Under the pieces are notes generated by a model. It saw only the letters and a list, made by a program, of their open reading frames with translations. It was not told the DNA's origin and did not search any database. Below, piece after piece: positions 1 through 12,319 of a stretch of DNA of 64,000 nt (the first letter of the stretch is position 1; the number at the start of each line of letters is the position of its first letter). The position numbers were made by a program, and so were the translations under genes. Source of the DNA: Diorhabda sublineata (Eukaryota > Arthropoda > Insecta > Coleoptera > Chrysomelidae); the NCBI RefSeq assembly GCF_026230105.1, contig NC_079485.1, forward strand, positions 15,632,872 to 15,696,871, written 5' to 3'.

Positions 1-101
1 GAGCTCAAAAAGACACTAATTGAAAAATAAAATGATTTTGATGATGATTTCGTTCGGAAAGTCGCTGACTTATTAACCCACTCTCTATCTAGGAAACAAA
101 C

Positions 102-3100
102 CTTGGAATCCGGACTAGGTACAAATATAGGTTCGCTTGGATAGCAATTTTTCTCACACCATGTTTTGGTTGAATGCGATGAAACATCTACTTTTATGAG
201 CTAAAAAAAAATCGTTTAAAAAATATTTTATTTTATAGATCAAGGGTCTTACAGTTCCTGGATTATCTGCGTCAACATCTGCACTAATTGCATAGAAGTA
301 TCTGTAAGGTTTACCTAGAAAATTGTCATTAGAATTATTTTGTAATAGATAACCATACACATACCCAGGTAATTTTCATAATTAATTCTTGGTGTTTCAC
401 ATCCTATATCACAAAGTTTCTCTGGTTCTACTAAAATCTTTTTATTGGACATGTAGTACGCTTTAGCGTGCACATTTTTCAAAGTAACTAAATTTCTACT
501 TTCTGCTGCATCTCGAATAGGTTCTAGAGGTAGAACAAATCTTGCTGGACGTCCTCGAAACATTTTTGCATAATCAGGATTTTGTTGCATTGTCTATAAA
601 ATAAAAATAAATTAAAGAATAGTTCATTGAAGTTTCTATCATAACACTTGTTCAAGATATATATAGGAAAGTTTTCTGGGAGTTTTGGGCAGACTAAGAG
701 ATCCATTAATGTCCGGTTTAAACATAGAGTACAATAATAAATTGTTGGATGCATTAGAAAACTTATGTGAATATATTAATTATATTAATTAATTATATTA
801 ATGTGAAATTTCTCACTGGATTTATTTTTGGTGGGAAAATTTAATATAAAACATGTGAGTTAAGTTAATAGGTTTTAGTTTACCTTGTCTCTGAAGACGA
901 TAACTTAGTTATCGAAACGTGCGTCAGGCACTATAATTGTGAATGTTGTAGTAGTAGTGTAGACAGTGTTCAGTATAAACTTTTTATTGATTTTAAATTA
1001 AATTAAATTCAGTTTAACTATATAACATAGTGGAAACAATAATTATTACATACCTTCATTGTTTCAATGTACATACAGTCCAACATTGAAGGGTCTTTGT
1101 ACATACAGATATCTAAAACTATATGATTATCCATTTCATACTGATTGATTATATGTAAATAGAAAAATGATTTGGAAAAAAATGTTTCAAATACTTCTCC
1201 ATTGGTTCTGGAAATAACCGTTATTCTGGTCTAAAAAAATTAATAACTTCATCAAATATTAATAAACAAAATCTTCAAATATGTTCAATTTAGAAAGGTA
1301 ATCCTAGAGATTTAACCACCAATAAAGAGTAATGATTAAATTACGTTAAACATATTGGTGTGTAAGTCTGGCACTCTACTAATGTTGAAAGAATAACATT
1401 TAATGCTTCTAATTTGGCTTTGATTAAACAGTTTCCAATATTTCTAAATAAACACTCTAAATTGTTCATTATGATTACACAAAACATCTTAGTATCAAAA
1501 CTCTGTAACTTCTGGTATTCTTTCGAGGTATTCCCAATGGTTAATTTTATGGAACACTAAAAAACACTTACATATTCTTCGTGGTACCATCTGAAACAAC
1601 CTGCTAAAGGCTCATTGTTTAGTTTTGATGAAATGAGACCAAGAACTGATATACTCAATGGTTGTTCTACAATTATATAATAATTGTCTGTTATACCTAA
1701 AATACGACAAGTTTATTGACTATAATGCAGTATAAAAAATATCCTACCAAAACTATGCATGTAAGAGGGATGTAAACGCCATCTTGCTGGAACTGAAGCA
1801 ACTATACGAGCTTTTTCGAACATTGATTTAGAAAAACCTAAAAATATTTATGTAAAAAATTTCTTTCTTTATATTAAGTGTGTTTTGTTTACCGGTTTCA
1901 GTTTGTGGAAACTCTACTATATTATGATATATTCCAGAAGAAGAAATAGACATTCCTAAATTATAGACTGTACCTAAAAATACGTTTCACAACTTTCTCA
2001 ATGATATTAGGATAAAGTATTTCTAATAAAATTTTCCAACCATGGTTAGGTTAGGTCGTCATAGTTTTCTAATGGAACTGAGTTATTTCAATGCATACGA
2101 GGGTTGCCTTTCAAGTTTTTACAATCGAACAATAGGTGGCGTTAATGAGTGTATTTGCCAAGATTGATGTTTGTTATCGCCTTTTACAACTAAAGTTTAA
2201 ATCTCAAACGTCAGTTCAAGCCACAGATATGGACTTTTAATGTTTTATAGATAGCGTTACCGGCGGTCTGGGAGTAGTTTAAGCTTGATTGTAATATGAC
2301 ACAGATTTCCAACCTAGCTTTTTCAAATTGTTAATGTTTTTACGATATTACCTCTTGAGTTAGGGAGGATATTAAAAGTGTCCATCGAAATGCGCCACAT
2401 TAGCATCCAGGGTAAATTTTAAAGAAGGAGCTAAATATTATTGAGAAATACAAAATAAAATAATACTTAATGCACGTTTGCTCATAATTCTTTTAGGTTA
2501 TATTTTTTAACTCGGCATACTTCAATTCATCTAGTGCTACATACATACCAAACCCTTTTCTACTTCAGCGCCATTCTGGAAGGTTTTTGAATTGTAATTT
2601 ATCGTATACAGTTAAATACTTTTTTCACCTTTTCTCCCATAACAGATACTCCCCCCTCTCTCTACCCTCCATACCTTGAGCAAAAGATTTTGGTTTTGCT
2701 AAAATGTCTGAATATGTGCACTTCATGATGATGATGATGATGAAAAATTTATCAACATTGCCAATTCAGCAATTGCTAATGCCTTATGAAAAAATAGAGT
2801 TTGAGTTATATTTTTGTTGGGGTTACACCTAACAAAACAATGTGGGTCAGCTGTGACCTGCAAAATAGAGCAACTTTATTCTTGATTTAAACTAGAGTTT
2901 AATCTCCAGTTTCACCATAAGTTGTAAAATTATGTCTTAGTCAACAACAATGTATAGAATCGCTTTCTGCAACTTTTGGTAATGAAGCACCTTCAAAGAA
3001 GACAAATATTTGGAAAAGCAACAGAACACTTTGTTTAAAACTTATTCATTTTGTAAAAACTTAAAAATACATAGAAGACAAGTCAAAGTTTATGTGTAGA

Positions 3101-5354
3101 TTCAATTCACTGATTATTTGATAAATTGGAAAAAAATAATTTAAATAACTATAAAAGTGCTTGTTATTCATTTTATGAAAATTCTGTGAGTTTTCACTAT
3201 TTTTTGATCAAACAGAATATTAACTGTTCTAATAATAAATGGAATTAAACTATTTACCAGATTTCAAAACATGTGGATGAGATGTATGATTCACAATCGA
3301 AACATATTCGCCAATATTCACTTTTTCTTTGGTTTCCAACGTTTCGGAATCTATACGATGAATCATGGGCGTTTCTCCAAATGCGTACAATTCATCACCG
3401 AAAGGATATACAGAAATCATAGAATTATCTGAAACTTCCTTACTAAACACAGTGGCAATTCTAAAAAATCAATCATCAATTGTAACAAACGAGATAAAAA
3501 AAGTCACGTACCTCTTAAAAATGGAATGACAAGGATCTTCTACAATTTTTGTACCAAATTCGCTATGGACAATTCTTTTTGCTTTCCAATTTTTCTTATA
3601 CACATCTGACTGCAAGAAACGACATTGGTAGGTTACTTCACCATTTTTTATACCGAATCTAAAATCAAAAAAAGAGATACTAAGTTGAAATTATTGGTAG
3701 TACATATTTCGAAATTTTAAATCCAGTTTGTTGCTTTCCACAGTGACACTGAGTTTTCGGGGTAAAAATTACTGATTACAAGAGATACAAGAAACGGTGA
3801 TCAAAAGAATCTTGCTTTACCTCATTTCAAAATTTCAACTAAATATTCTCCCAAAGCAAACATACAGGAGTTTCTACTTCAACAAAATTAATTGCCAAAG
3901 AATATACAGTAGACGTAATGTTCAAACATTAGGATCAAGAATTGGAAAAATGCCATAAATTACGTAAAAATAGTTAAAAACTTAAACATAATTAAACGAT
4001 AGTCATTATGGGGAAGATGAATATGATGAATGAGGACAAAACTTGGTGCGTTACAATTTTAGAATTTTCCAGGAAATTGTCATGGATATGATGTTAAATA
4101 GTTATTTCCCAGTATGATTTTACTGTTATAAAGTATTCACTGTATTGTATCTGTATTATGACAACAAAAACAAGAAAAAACATGGTCTTAACAACTTTTT
4201 CTGCCAAAGATTTTTTTAGCTCTATGAGTAACATTCATGAAAAAATGATATGTAACGTTTACTTTATTTTTTAAGTTACAAATAAAACTTTGAAGCAACA
4301 AATTCATCTTTGTATTTAATTTAACTGAAATTATTTATAAGTATAACTCTGTACAATTCTTAATGATGGTTTCCTAATATACATTTGCAAGCCGATTATG
4401 GTTTTACAATGTGATAACTGAATAACTAGCAGAGAAGCTCACAATACTTCATTTTCACACTCCAAATTTCAACAGTCTAAGTATCACACTTCAAAAAAAG
4501 GGAGGTTATATAATAAATTATATATGGAATACTTACTTGTGCAGCAATCCTGAACTATCAAAAAGATGTGTAAATTCCTCATCAGCCACTTTTAATGATC
4601 CAGGTCCGTTGCGAATCAAAGAACCATTCAACCATTTTGGAATCTCACCTACAACTTCCTTATTAAAACAAGAATATATTTTTTCTACAAATATGACAAA
4701 ATGTGAGAAACCTTGACCTTGAGAGAACTCTGTTAATGAATCAGGCAGTCACGTTGTTTGCATATATATTGGCATCTAAACAGCTGATGTCGAATTTATG
4801 AGCAAATGTTTTGGTTATATTAGTGTAACTAAACTCAGTTGACGATTTATAAAAAAATTATAGTTGCGAATTTTATTCAATTACTCTTTGCATTTATAAT
4901 TTTTCTGATATCCGATTTATCTAAATAATTGAATTATTTTTGGATATAACGGCTAAAGAGTTATTGTAACAAAATGTATATTTTTATACATTCAATAATT
5001 ATATTATATGGAAAAATATAATGCATATACCTGAAATTTTTCCATATATAGGAAATTTAATTTCTTCTTGACAGGACCTCAACCAAATTGTAAAGTCGCA
5101 GTTTGGATATAATGGTTGTTTGTTTTCGTTATAATTCTAAAAATTATAGAATTACTTTCGATTAATCAAAAAGTCTTACTGCGGTTTCTTCTTTATTATC
5201 TTTATAATTAATATTTTACCTTATTATTGCTGCTGGAATTTTTAATAAAGTTTAATTGCCTTTTTTGCGGCAAAGGAGACCAAGCAAGAACTGGACTACA
5301 GGTTCCTGATGGACACCTTTCTTTAACGTTTAAAAATTTCGGTATCGAACTCAT
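102..5354 (-). CDS. ninaB: Carotenoid isomerooxygenase (ninaB/BCO family), 3' end missing
   Basis: Non-haem iron enzyme that cleaves carotenoids to retinoids; in insects NinaB also isomerises and supplies the visual chromophore. Exons (high to low): 5220-5354, 5031-5136, 4537-4648, 3512-3658, 3258-3460, 1893-1973, 1748-1837, 1572-1696, 1054-1230, 365-593, 253-314, 102-200. All junctions are GT-AG and phase-consistent, giving 522 residues. Family signatures: GEIPKWLNGSLIRNGPG, HLFDSSGLLHKFG, YPFGDELYAFGETP, CETPRINYENYLG, RYFYAISADVDADNPGT, YPSEPIFVP. Three of the four expected iron-binding His lie in VNHTSHPHV, PSYMHSFGITDNY and FFYLHIINQYE; the fourth belongs to the last exon, left of the window. 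Drosophila NinaB is about 620 residues, so roughly 90-100 are missing. The start is the first ATG of exon 1, just before a Cys-containing N-terminus. No frameshift or internal stop is seen, so the gene looks functional. Confidence 0.93.
891..930 (+). repeat. Short hairpin motif, probably a transposon end
   Basis: Inside a ninaB intron, positions 898-914 form a perfect palindrome (7-bp arms around a TTA loop). It is preceded by CTGAAGA and followed by AAACG, then GCGTCAGGCAC. The look is that of conserved non-coding ends of retroelements. The CTGANGA...GAAA spacing recalls a hammerhead core but has an extra C before stem II. Function unknown. Confidence 0.35.
1974..3257 (-). other. ninaB intron without recognisable gene
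   Basis: This 1284-bp intron lies between the fifth and sixth exons of the carotenoid oxygenase gene. I see no coding exon. Around 2100-2220 the sequence has the feel of a decayed mariner-type end, but no paired terminus was found. A (GAT)n run lies near 2725-2743. The next largest introns of this gene (3659-4536 and 595-1053) also show no coding sequence. Confidence 0.5.
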
Positions 5355-5639
5355 TTTTTTCGCTTTACTTAGTCAACGCAAATATCTGTTAAACTGTTCG
5401 CGAATACATAATTGGCTGGATAAAATCGACAAACCGACATGCTATAATTTAATTTATATAATATCTCGGTTCTTGTGTCATCGCTCAAGGTCGCTCAATA
5501 TCGATTGTATTAAATTTATTTATAGTTTAAGACCAATAAATATTTGCAAATAGATTCTACCCTATAGTTTGCGTAATACATAACAACTAAAAACAATACG
5601 GTCGATCATGATTTTTAAATAATATATATTTGGCTCCTT

Positions 5640-6085
5640 TCGTTTTTCGGGATATTCCAAAGATGTGAAGTGGAAGTAGCACATTGCTTTCTGATTTCAA
5701 CGTCCAGTTTCTCCCAGAACAAGTCAATCGGGTGACTGTGATGGCTAAATCCTCACTTTCAGTACACTATACCTTTCCAATTCTATCAAATACTCTTTGC
5801 ACATCTACGAGGAATGCTTGGGATCGTTTTTAAGGTGAAAGATAAATTTTCTGCTGATCTGCACATCTACGAGGAATGCTTGGGATCGTTTTTATGGTGA
5901 AAGATAAATTTTCTGCTGATCAGGTGCTGGCAAGAACGTACTACATTTACACCGAGCCTCCGCCGTCTTTTACTGAACGTTTTCTATCGCCAAGCTCTTG
6001 GTGGATACATATTTTTTCACGTTGTAGTCTACGGTACGTCGAGGTATTTTTGATTCGGAGGCAATGGTATGGTTATTTTGCCTAG
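5640..6085 (-). pseudogene. Tc1-like transposase remnant with internal duplication
   Basis: Read on the minus strand, about 5945-6085 resembles a helix-turn-helix of Tc1-like transposases (IASESKIPRRTVDYNVKK), and 5640-5760 resembles the C-terminal DDE end (HPIDLFWEKLDVEIRKQC, then SHLWNIP). The middle of the enzyme is deleted. Between them lies a 62-bp tandem duplication (5798-5859 and 5860-5921) with one clear mismatch. Stops and frame changes throughout show it is dead. It lies just upstream of ninaB. Confidence 0.6.
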
Positions 6086-6384
6086 ACTATCAAGACGACA
6101 GACCTTTTTAAAACTTATAATTCAGAATTTTCGAGAACGCAAACAATCACATAAAAATGTCTTGGCCCAAAAAGTATAAATAACAGCAAGTTCTTGGGTT
6201 AACTAGGACTAAACTACAATCATAAACACCAAAGAAATAATTTACTGTTAAAGAATAGTAAACAAATCAGCCGGTGGGGAAAAACTTGTGTGTGTATAAT
6301 AGAAGTATTAGATTCTTATGAATTCTAGATTTTTTGATTAACAAAGAATGAAATTTTCAAAAAACTGATCCCAGAAAAAAATTA

Positions 6385-6560
6385 TTAACAATGTGATTGT
6401 CGACTAGTTTAATACACTTTTGTACACGTCTTGGTACCGTCAAAAAGAGATGGCTGATGTCTGCTGTTTGCACCTCGTTCCATTGGTCAGTCTTCTCACC
6501 ATTATATCCCACACATGTTCTATGCGAGTCAAATTTTGACGTCTTTAGAGACAAATTGTT
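6385..6560 (-). pseudogene. Second Tc1-like transposase C-terminal fragment
   Basis: Minus-strand translation contains ADISHLFLTVPRRVQKCI, which fits the Tc1-like C-terminus (MPRRVQACI-type motif). It is preceded in another frame by residues like IEHVWDIM-RRL. Frameshifts separate the pieces and no termini are visible. It may or may not belong to the same insertion as the neighbouring fragment. Confidence 0.5.
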
Positions 6561-6779
6561 ACGCTTAATTAATACAGATAGACGACCTTGTAAATTCAGT
6601 TGAAGGTAAACCGTTAATATTGCCTCTTCATCCATGACCATGATTCCCTTCAGATTTACTAAATCTAATTTCACTGAGTATGAAAGCATACAGTATGCGC
6701 TATCTTCATGATATATAGCATTTTCGTTGCTTTGGTTATTGGAATAACTCATCATTATCGTCACATGCATAGCTTCCAG

Positions 6780-7060
6780 TGAAGCAAAGGGCGCCTGTCA
6801 ATTTTGTTGATGAGGGATCTCTATTTCTTTCTACTTTCGACTATTTCTGTAGCATCTTTCCATGTTAAGTTAACTGTTCTTTTCCATGTTCGTACAGGTC
6901 TGTCTCTTTTCTTCCTCCCTATTGATTTTTTAATGTTTGTCTGGTTATATTTGTTGCTGGTTTTCCTAGTGTATGACCTATCCACCTCTATTTTCCTTCG
7001 TAATCGTTACGTCTATTTGCTCTTCTTCAGTTATGTTACAAAGAAGTTTATAACTTATCC
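6780..7060 (-). pseudogene. Non-LTR retrotransposon (LINE) C-terminal tail
   Basis: The minus strand reads RWIGHTLGKPATNITRQ, then a Gly-Arg-rich stretch, a TWRE-like region and NRDPSSTKLTGALCFTG. This order matches the region after the reverse transcriptase in many LINEs, where a WxGHxLR motif is followed by RGRP and ALC. Stops are present, so it is a dead fragment. Confidence 0.5.
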
Positions 7061-8498
7061 AATTTGTCGAGAAAATTCGTAGGTATTCCAATGTTTCGAA
7101 TGGGTTCTAGTTGATTCTTTACATTTCATCCCCTTTTTTCCTCATTATTCAATCTATTGCAAGCATTGGCGAAAGAAAACACCCCTATCTCACTAACTTT
7201 TCTATTTTGATTAATTCTATGTTTATTGAGTCAAATGTTTTTCGAAATCAATAAAATTTGACCAGATATTTTCATTTTCTTTTATGTACAATACTGTACA
7301 GTATTGTTCTCATTGACGCAATATGGTCAATGCAAGAATTACCATTTCTGATTGAAATAATTAATTTAACAAAATTTGTGGAAACACGATAATTACCAAG
7401 AAAACACTGAAGATACATTTTAGTTTTTATATTCTATAAAATTAATATATAGTATCAAAGTGAACGTTTGTTGAGTAGGTAGCTTTGTTATTGTTAATTT
7501 TTGTCCATTGGAAAATTGATTGAATTTTAAAATCCCATTTACTTTTAACTAAGTTCATTTTCTACTCTTATTTTTGCTTTACATATTTTTGTAAATTAAA
7601 ACAACAAATCCAATTAACCTGAAAATTTTCTTACTTCTTTTTATCTTTGCTCTAAATGTAACCTGAGTGTAAGGCTAGTAACGAAAAATTTATATTGTTT
7701 AATTATTTTGATTATAGTAGTCTCTTTTTTAATGTATGAGATTGAAAATTGGGATAATTTTGATTGAAGGTTCTAAATTTATTCATCCATTTTTTATATT
7801 TTCTTTCACTTGAGTTAGATCTTCTTTGATGTCCCTATGTGTTGAAGAACAATCTATACTTGTCATTAGAATAGTTCATTCTGCAGTTTCATTAGATAAT
7901 CTGATATCTATCTATAAATGTGAAGATCTACTTTAAACTTTTAGGCCAGTCCGGCTCTGCTGCTTGGTTATATTTCCCCATATATGTAATACTTCTATAT
8001 GGATAGTTTCTTCTCCGAGCGCTTCAGTTAGTTCTGCGCATCTTTTACGCGCACGAAGCATGCGCAGTATAAATAAAGCATCTCAAATGAGAGAAAAACA
8101 AAATTGTCGGTACCGTAACATAGGGACGTTTTTTCCATACCAACTGACTATATAGGAGTGTTACATATATAATATTACTTAAACAAGCTTCAACGTACAA
8201 AAAAAAACAAGCCATTTGTATGTCAAAAAGCTAAAAAAGTACAAAATCGGCAATCCTTAAACCAGTCAATTGTCTAGTTTAATAATTAGGAATAATAATT
8301 TTTAAAGTTCAAAAATCAAACGAAACAACCAATCAGCTGATCGCTTTTACCCACCATATCGGTATCCCTTCAAATGCGATACTCCCTCTGACGAGTGTTT
8401 GTGTAAGTAAATTTATATACACTGTTATATGTTGAGTAACTTCAAGCAGTGTAAAATTGTTAATTGTTTCCCAGTTCAATTCATTTTCAATTTTCAAT
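7061..8498. other. Gene-free spacer and THAP gene upstream region
   Basis: No coding exon, RNA gene or clear transposon is recognised here. The last 200 bases precede the THAP gene start and presumably hold its promoter, but I see no convincing core element. Confidence 0.5.
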
Positions 8499-9104
8499 AT
8501 GAATAATTATTACTGTTGTGTTCCTCATTGTTCTTCCTGGGCAAAAAGAAATCCTGAACTGAGTTTTCATAGTTTTCCGGTAGCAGGAAATTCGAAAGTT
8601 CTTGTGGAAAATGAATTTGGGGACATAGAACTTGTGGACAGGAGAAAAGAATGGATTAGACAACTGAAAATTGGAAAAAAGAGGTCAAATTATATGAAAG
8701 TATGCTCGCTCCATTTCAAAGACACAGATTTTTTCCAAAAAGGTTTGTTAATTTATGAATTAAGGTTATGTGTCAAAAATTTAAATAAAATATTTTTAGA
8801 AAAAGTAAAACGAAGAAGACTGAAGTGTAATGCTGTTCCTTCAAAGAATCTACCAGGAACTGTTGTTCTCAGTTCATCCCCCAAACCTAAATTTTCTAGA
8901 GCAACTCGTAAAATAGGAGCTAAATCGGAGGAAACCACAGATTTAGAAGAAACTACCCAAGAAGTGTCAACATCTTATGAAAATAGATTCAATTTTGAAG
9001 ATGAGGAAGACAGAAAGGCCGCAGAAGCATTATTAGCTTTGAAACATACTCGAAGACGTGAAGAAGATGAAGCAGGCCCCAGTCATAGAGATTTTAATGT
9101 GTAA
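8499..9104 (+). CDS. Small THAP-domain zinc-finger protein
   Basis: Probable DNA-binding protein. The THAP C2CH finger is visible: CCVPHC at residues 6-11, the conserved Trp in RRKEW near 52, and CSLH at 69-72, followed by a basic RRRLK and an AVPS motif. The best model has two exons, 8499-8742 and 8800-9104, joined across a 57-nt GT-AG intron that is a multiple of three and lacks stops. Splicing gives 182 residues; retention gives 201 with an insert just after CSLHFKDTDFF, at a point where THAP domains are normally continuous. The ATG at 8499 is chosen because THAP domains start within a few residues of the N-terminus. The C-terminal half is low-complexity and acidic (EEDRKAAEALLALKHTRR), with no DDE domain. 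It could be a host THAP gene or the domesticated head of a P-like transposon. Poly(A) signals lie near 9175 and 9215. Confidence 0.8.
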   Translation: MNNYYCCVPHCSSWAKRNPELSFHSFPVAGNSKVLVENEFGDIELVDRRKEWIRQLKIGKKRSNYMKVCSLHFKDTDFFQKGLLIYELRLCVKNLNKIFLEKVKRRRLKCNAVPSKNLPGTVVLSSSPKPKFSRATRKIGAKSEETTDLEETTQEVSTSYENRFNFEDEEDRKAAEALLALKHTRRREEDEAGPSHRDFNV

Positions 9105-11399
9105 ATGAGCACACCAATAATTTTAACAGTATTAATAAGTAACTTGTGACCAAAGTATAAAAGATAAGCGAATAAACTCATATAAACTTATTGTATTCAT
9201 AATTCACCTGAAAATAAAAGATTGAATAAATAATAAGTAAAAACAAAATCAAGCACAATATTCTAAAAACAACTTCTAAAACAATTTGATTACCTAAAAA
9301 AATGCACAAAACAACATAACATAAATGATGGCAATGTTTCTGGCTGCCATCACCGTGGCGCAGTCATCTTAATCTGAAAATTCTATACTAAAGATATAAG
9401 CGGACCTTACACGTTCAATAAAATTGACCCTGTAAGGAAAAAAATCTAGCTATAAGTGATGGGGATATTGAGCGTGTAGGGGGAAACGTCAATAACATGG
9501 TCAATAATATTCAGATGGTGCCAAGGTTTCGTATGAGATGGTTCTTGTATGCAGTGACTTAAATAATTTATCTACTGGTTTTCATTTATCGATAGGAAAG
9601 GGTTTATTGACTTTTGATTCTACTCCTTCTGATGACTACAATGACATGAATGCTGAAGTTTTTCAAGAATAGTTCAAACAAATCATAGATCTTCCTCCTT
9701 AGAAGTGTATAATAGTAATGGGGAATCCAAGTTAACATTTGAGATTTTAGACAAATTGCCAACATCCAAGATTTACAAAATTAGCTAAATTCAGAGAATA
9801 TTAAGTTCCATCCCAGTTCTGTGAGGAAATAACATGCTTTGTGTTCCCTTTATAAACAGAAATTAAAAAATTTGAAATCTATGATTGATTTTCGTTAGAC
9901 CTCCACCATATCATTACAAACTTATCTCGATTGAACTGGTATGGGCACAGATAAAAGGAGAAGTTTCAAGAGAAAAATACTTATTTTAAAATTAGTGATT
10001 TGCATAGTTTTCTTTTTTGGAACCTAAAAAACGGGAAAGGACAGTAAATCATACGATTAAAGAAGAAAAGAAAATATGGAAGTTGCACATATTGGTTCCA
10101 AAACTTAGTGTCATGAATGATAAAATCTTATTAGTCAATATTATGGGTCTAAAGGACAGTATTGACAGTATATTCACGATATTATTGAGTGTGTTAAGGT
10201 CCGTTATATGGCAAGCACCTGAGCGACGTAAGAAATTGTCAAAATCAGCTGATTCCGATTTAAAAAAATACCCGCCGTGGGGTAAACATATGCTTTTGCC
10301 GTAAATTTGTGTTTTGTGAACTTATTTGTTCTATTTTTAGTCTTTTTTATTTCCAGTTTTATTGCAAAATTGTTTCTTATGGAGTGCTCCCAGAAAGGGG
10401 CTTTGTCGGTTTTTTCTACTGTATAGTGTTGTGCTCAGTGTAGATAAGCGGTAAATATAGTCTCAAACTCAAGTAAATTGGAAACTTGTGAAAAATGAGT
10501 AGGATTCTCAATAAAACTCTTAATCTAATCAAAAGAAGTTAATTGCACCTAAAGCTTCAAGTTTGTCCTTTATCTTTCAGCTGCCACTTGTTTGTTATCA
10601 CTTTGCAACCTACTCATGTTTGATGAACTTGTAAACTCAACAATGGAAATTAATGTAAAAAAAAACACCCGAAATTTAATTAAAATTAGTAAAAGTGTTC
10701 TAAATTTTGTAAATTTCTTGAAAGTTTACTTGATTGACTGAAAAAAAAACTGTAAAAATACTCAGTTTCAGCTGTATTAGTTTCACTCAAACAGGTCTAA
10801 GAATTATTTATGAAGTCCTATTAACCCCACAAAACAAAACAACCGAACTACTGGAAAAATGATGAGAAGCTGACACGGGTACATACGAGAAAATTTACCC
10901 CACGGCCGCCATATCGACGTAGATCAGTTTTCTTAGATTACCAAATGGTGCATTTCACTAAGCATTCACGACGCCAAAAACATTCTTTTGAGCGTTCCAC
11001 ATAGCGACTACGATCGTGGTGGTCGCGGTGTGAACGTCATGATTAACGTTCTCGACGACCCTCGTCAAGTGGTGGGTCGAAGTAAGCGTTGAAATAATTA
11101 GTGGAATTCTCAAAATTCAAGCGACGCAGATTGTGATATTATAAGTACTTTTGACGTACTACTAAATATTTCAGTATCGCCGCAGAAGATATTTTGATGT
11201 CAATGTAAATTAGTTCCACTAAAAAATTCAGTGACTTACAAATTGTAACATAACTTCTTAAAGCTTTTGCTTTATTTTTTCTGTTTTGCCATTCGTTAAT
11301 ATTTATCTCAACACTCTTAGGTTTACGATTATAACGCTCTGGACTAAGTGGAATGGAAAATATCATGGTCGTGATTATCGTGAGTGTTTAGTGGATTGC
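9105..11399. other. Gene-free stretch with short inverted arms
   Basis: No recognised gene. A 95-codon open frame at 10017-10304 (+) and a 75-codon one at 11139-11366 (-) resemble nothing I know. A perfect 12-bp inverted pair (10275-10286 and 10894-10905) lies about 620 bp apart and could mark a small non-autonomous element. Confidence 0.4.
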
Positions 11400-11930
11400 A
11401 CCGTAATTACTTAGTTCAGTTTCCGAATGACAGTAGGTTTGTTCTTATCATATACCAAAGTTTGGTGCACTACGCATGACTTGACTATAATCTATTACGA
11501 ACACGTGTCCAAAACCAAAAATCGAGTCGGTTTTTATTGAAACTGGCGGTGGTGTGGGGGGATTAACGGCGAATCGATAGATAGAAAAAAATGTCCTTCC
11601 GTACACCAGTTTCATCAGCGAAAACTTCATCCTAATGCAGGACAATATTCGTCCACACACTGCAGTTTCCGTACAGTAGTATTTACAGTATGTCAAATTT
11701 ACCGCTATGGATTGGCCAGCGCGTAGTACAAACTAAAACCCTATTGAGCATTCATGGGATGAACTTATAACTCAATAACAACATAGACCAATTATTATAA
11801 AACTAAGACTAATGGCTTTGAGATGCTAAAATCAGAAAAAGAATGGAAGCCATCAATTTTTTGCTAGCAACTTTTCACTGCAAACGTGTGACTTGAGTAG
11901 ATTTTTTTGCTCACAATTATATATCTCAAT
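11400..11930 (+). pseudogene. Tc1-like transposase remnant
   Basis: Plus-strand frames give a VWGGI-like piece, then ILMQDNARPHTA-like residues (actually IVLMQDN / NIRPHTAVSV across frames), KFTAMDWPARS and NPIEHSWDEL. This is the Tc1 order of catalytic Asp, WPARSPDLNPIE and WDEL. Several stops and frame shifts make it inactive. About 11880-11930 shares a short stretch (acttgag, then a run of T and gctca) with 58350-58390, perhaps a terminal region of the same family. Confidence 0.6.
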
Positions 11931-12319
11931 TAGAATAAGTTGAAATTGTGTGTGGTGTAGTGTAACGATTAACTGACACCTAGAAGATTGATTATGCCCT
12001 TTCTATTCAGTTTCTGGAAACCACTTCAGACACAATTAGTATGTTTAGTCCGGATTCTTCAAGAAATTTCACAAACATCCGCCGGCTTCAGTTTGGATAC
12101 ATATTCCTGCTCTATTCAGTTTTCTCACATATGTTATACCTGAGATAATGTAATGCCGCCTTGCTGATAGATATTTACTCTTCTAAACCACAGAATCTGC
12201 ATTGGTTGAGGTATCCATTCAAAGTATAATGTTTAATACAGACTTCTGGTCTAGTCCTACTATATTGCCTAGTAGTTCAATCTTCTCAATCACTTCTATT
12301 TCATCCAATATTGTATCAG

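Noticed and set aside
154..360. Single open frame read straight through the ninaB 3' exons
   Set aside because: Two small introns (201-252 and 315-364) interrupt it; the spliced reading restores the family sequence.
10017..10304. 95-codon open frame, Lys-rich
   Set aside because: No ATG-context support, no homology, no splice partners; within chance length for this composition.
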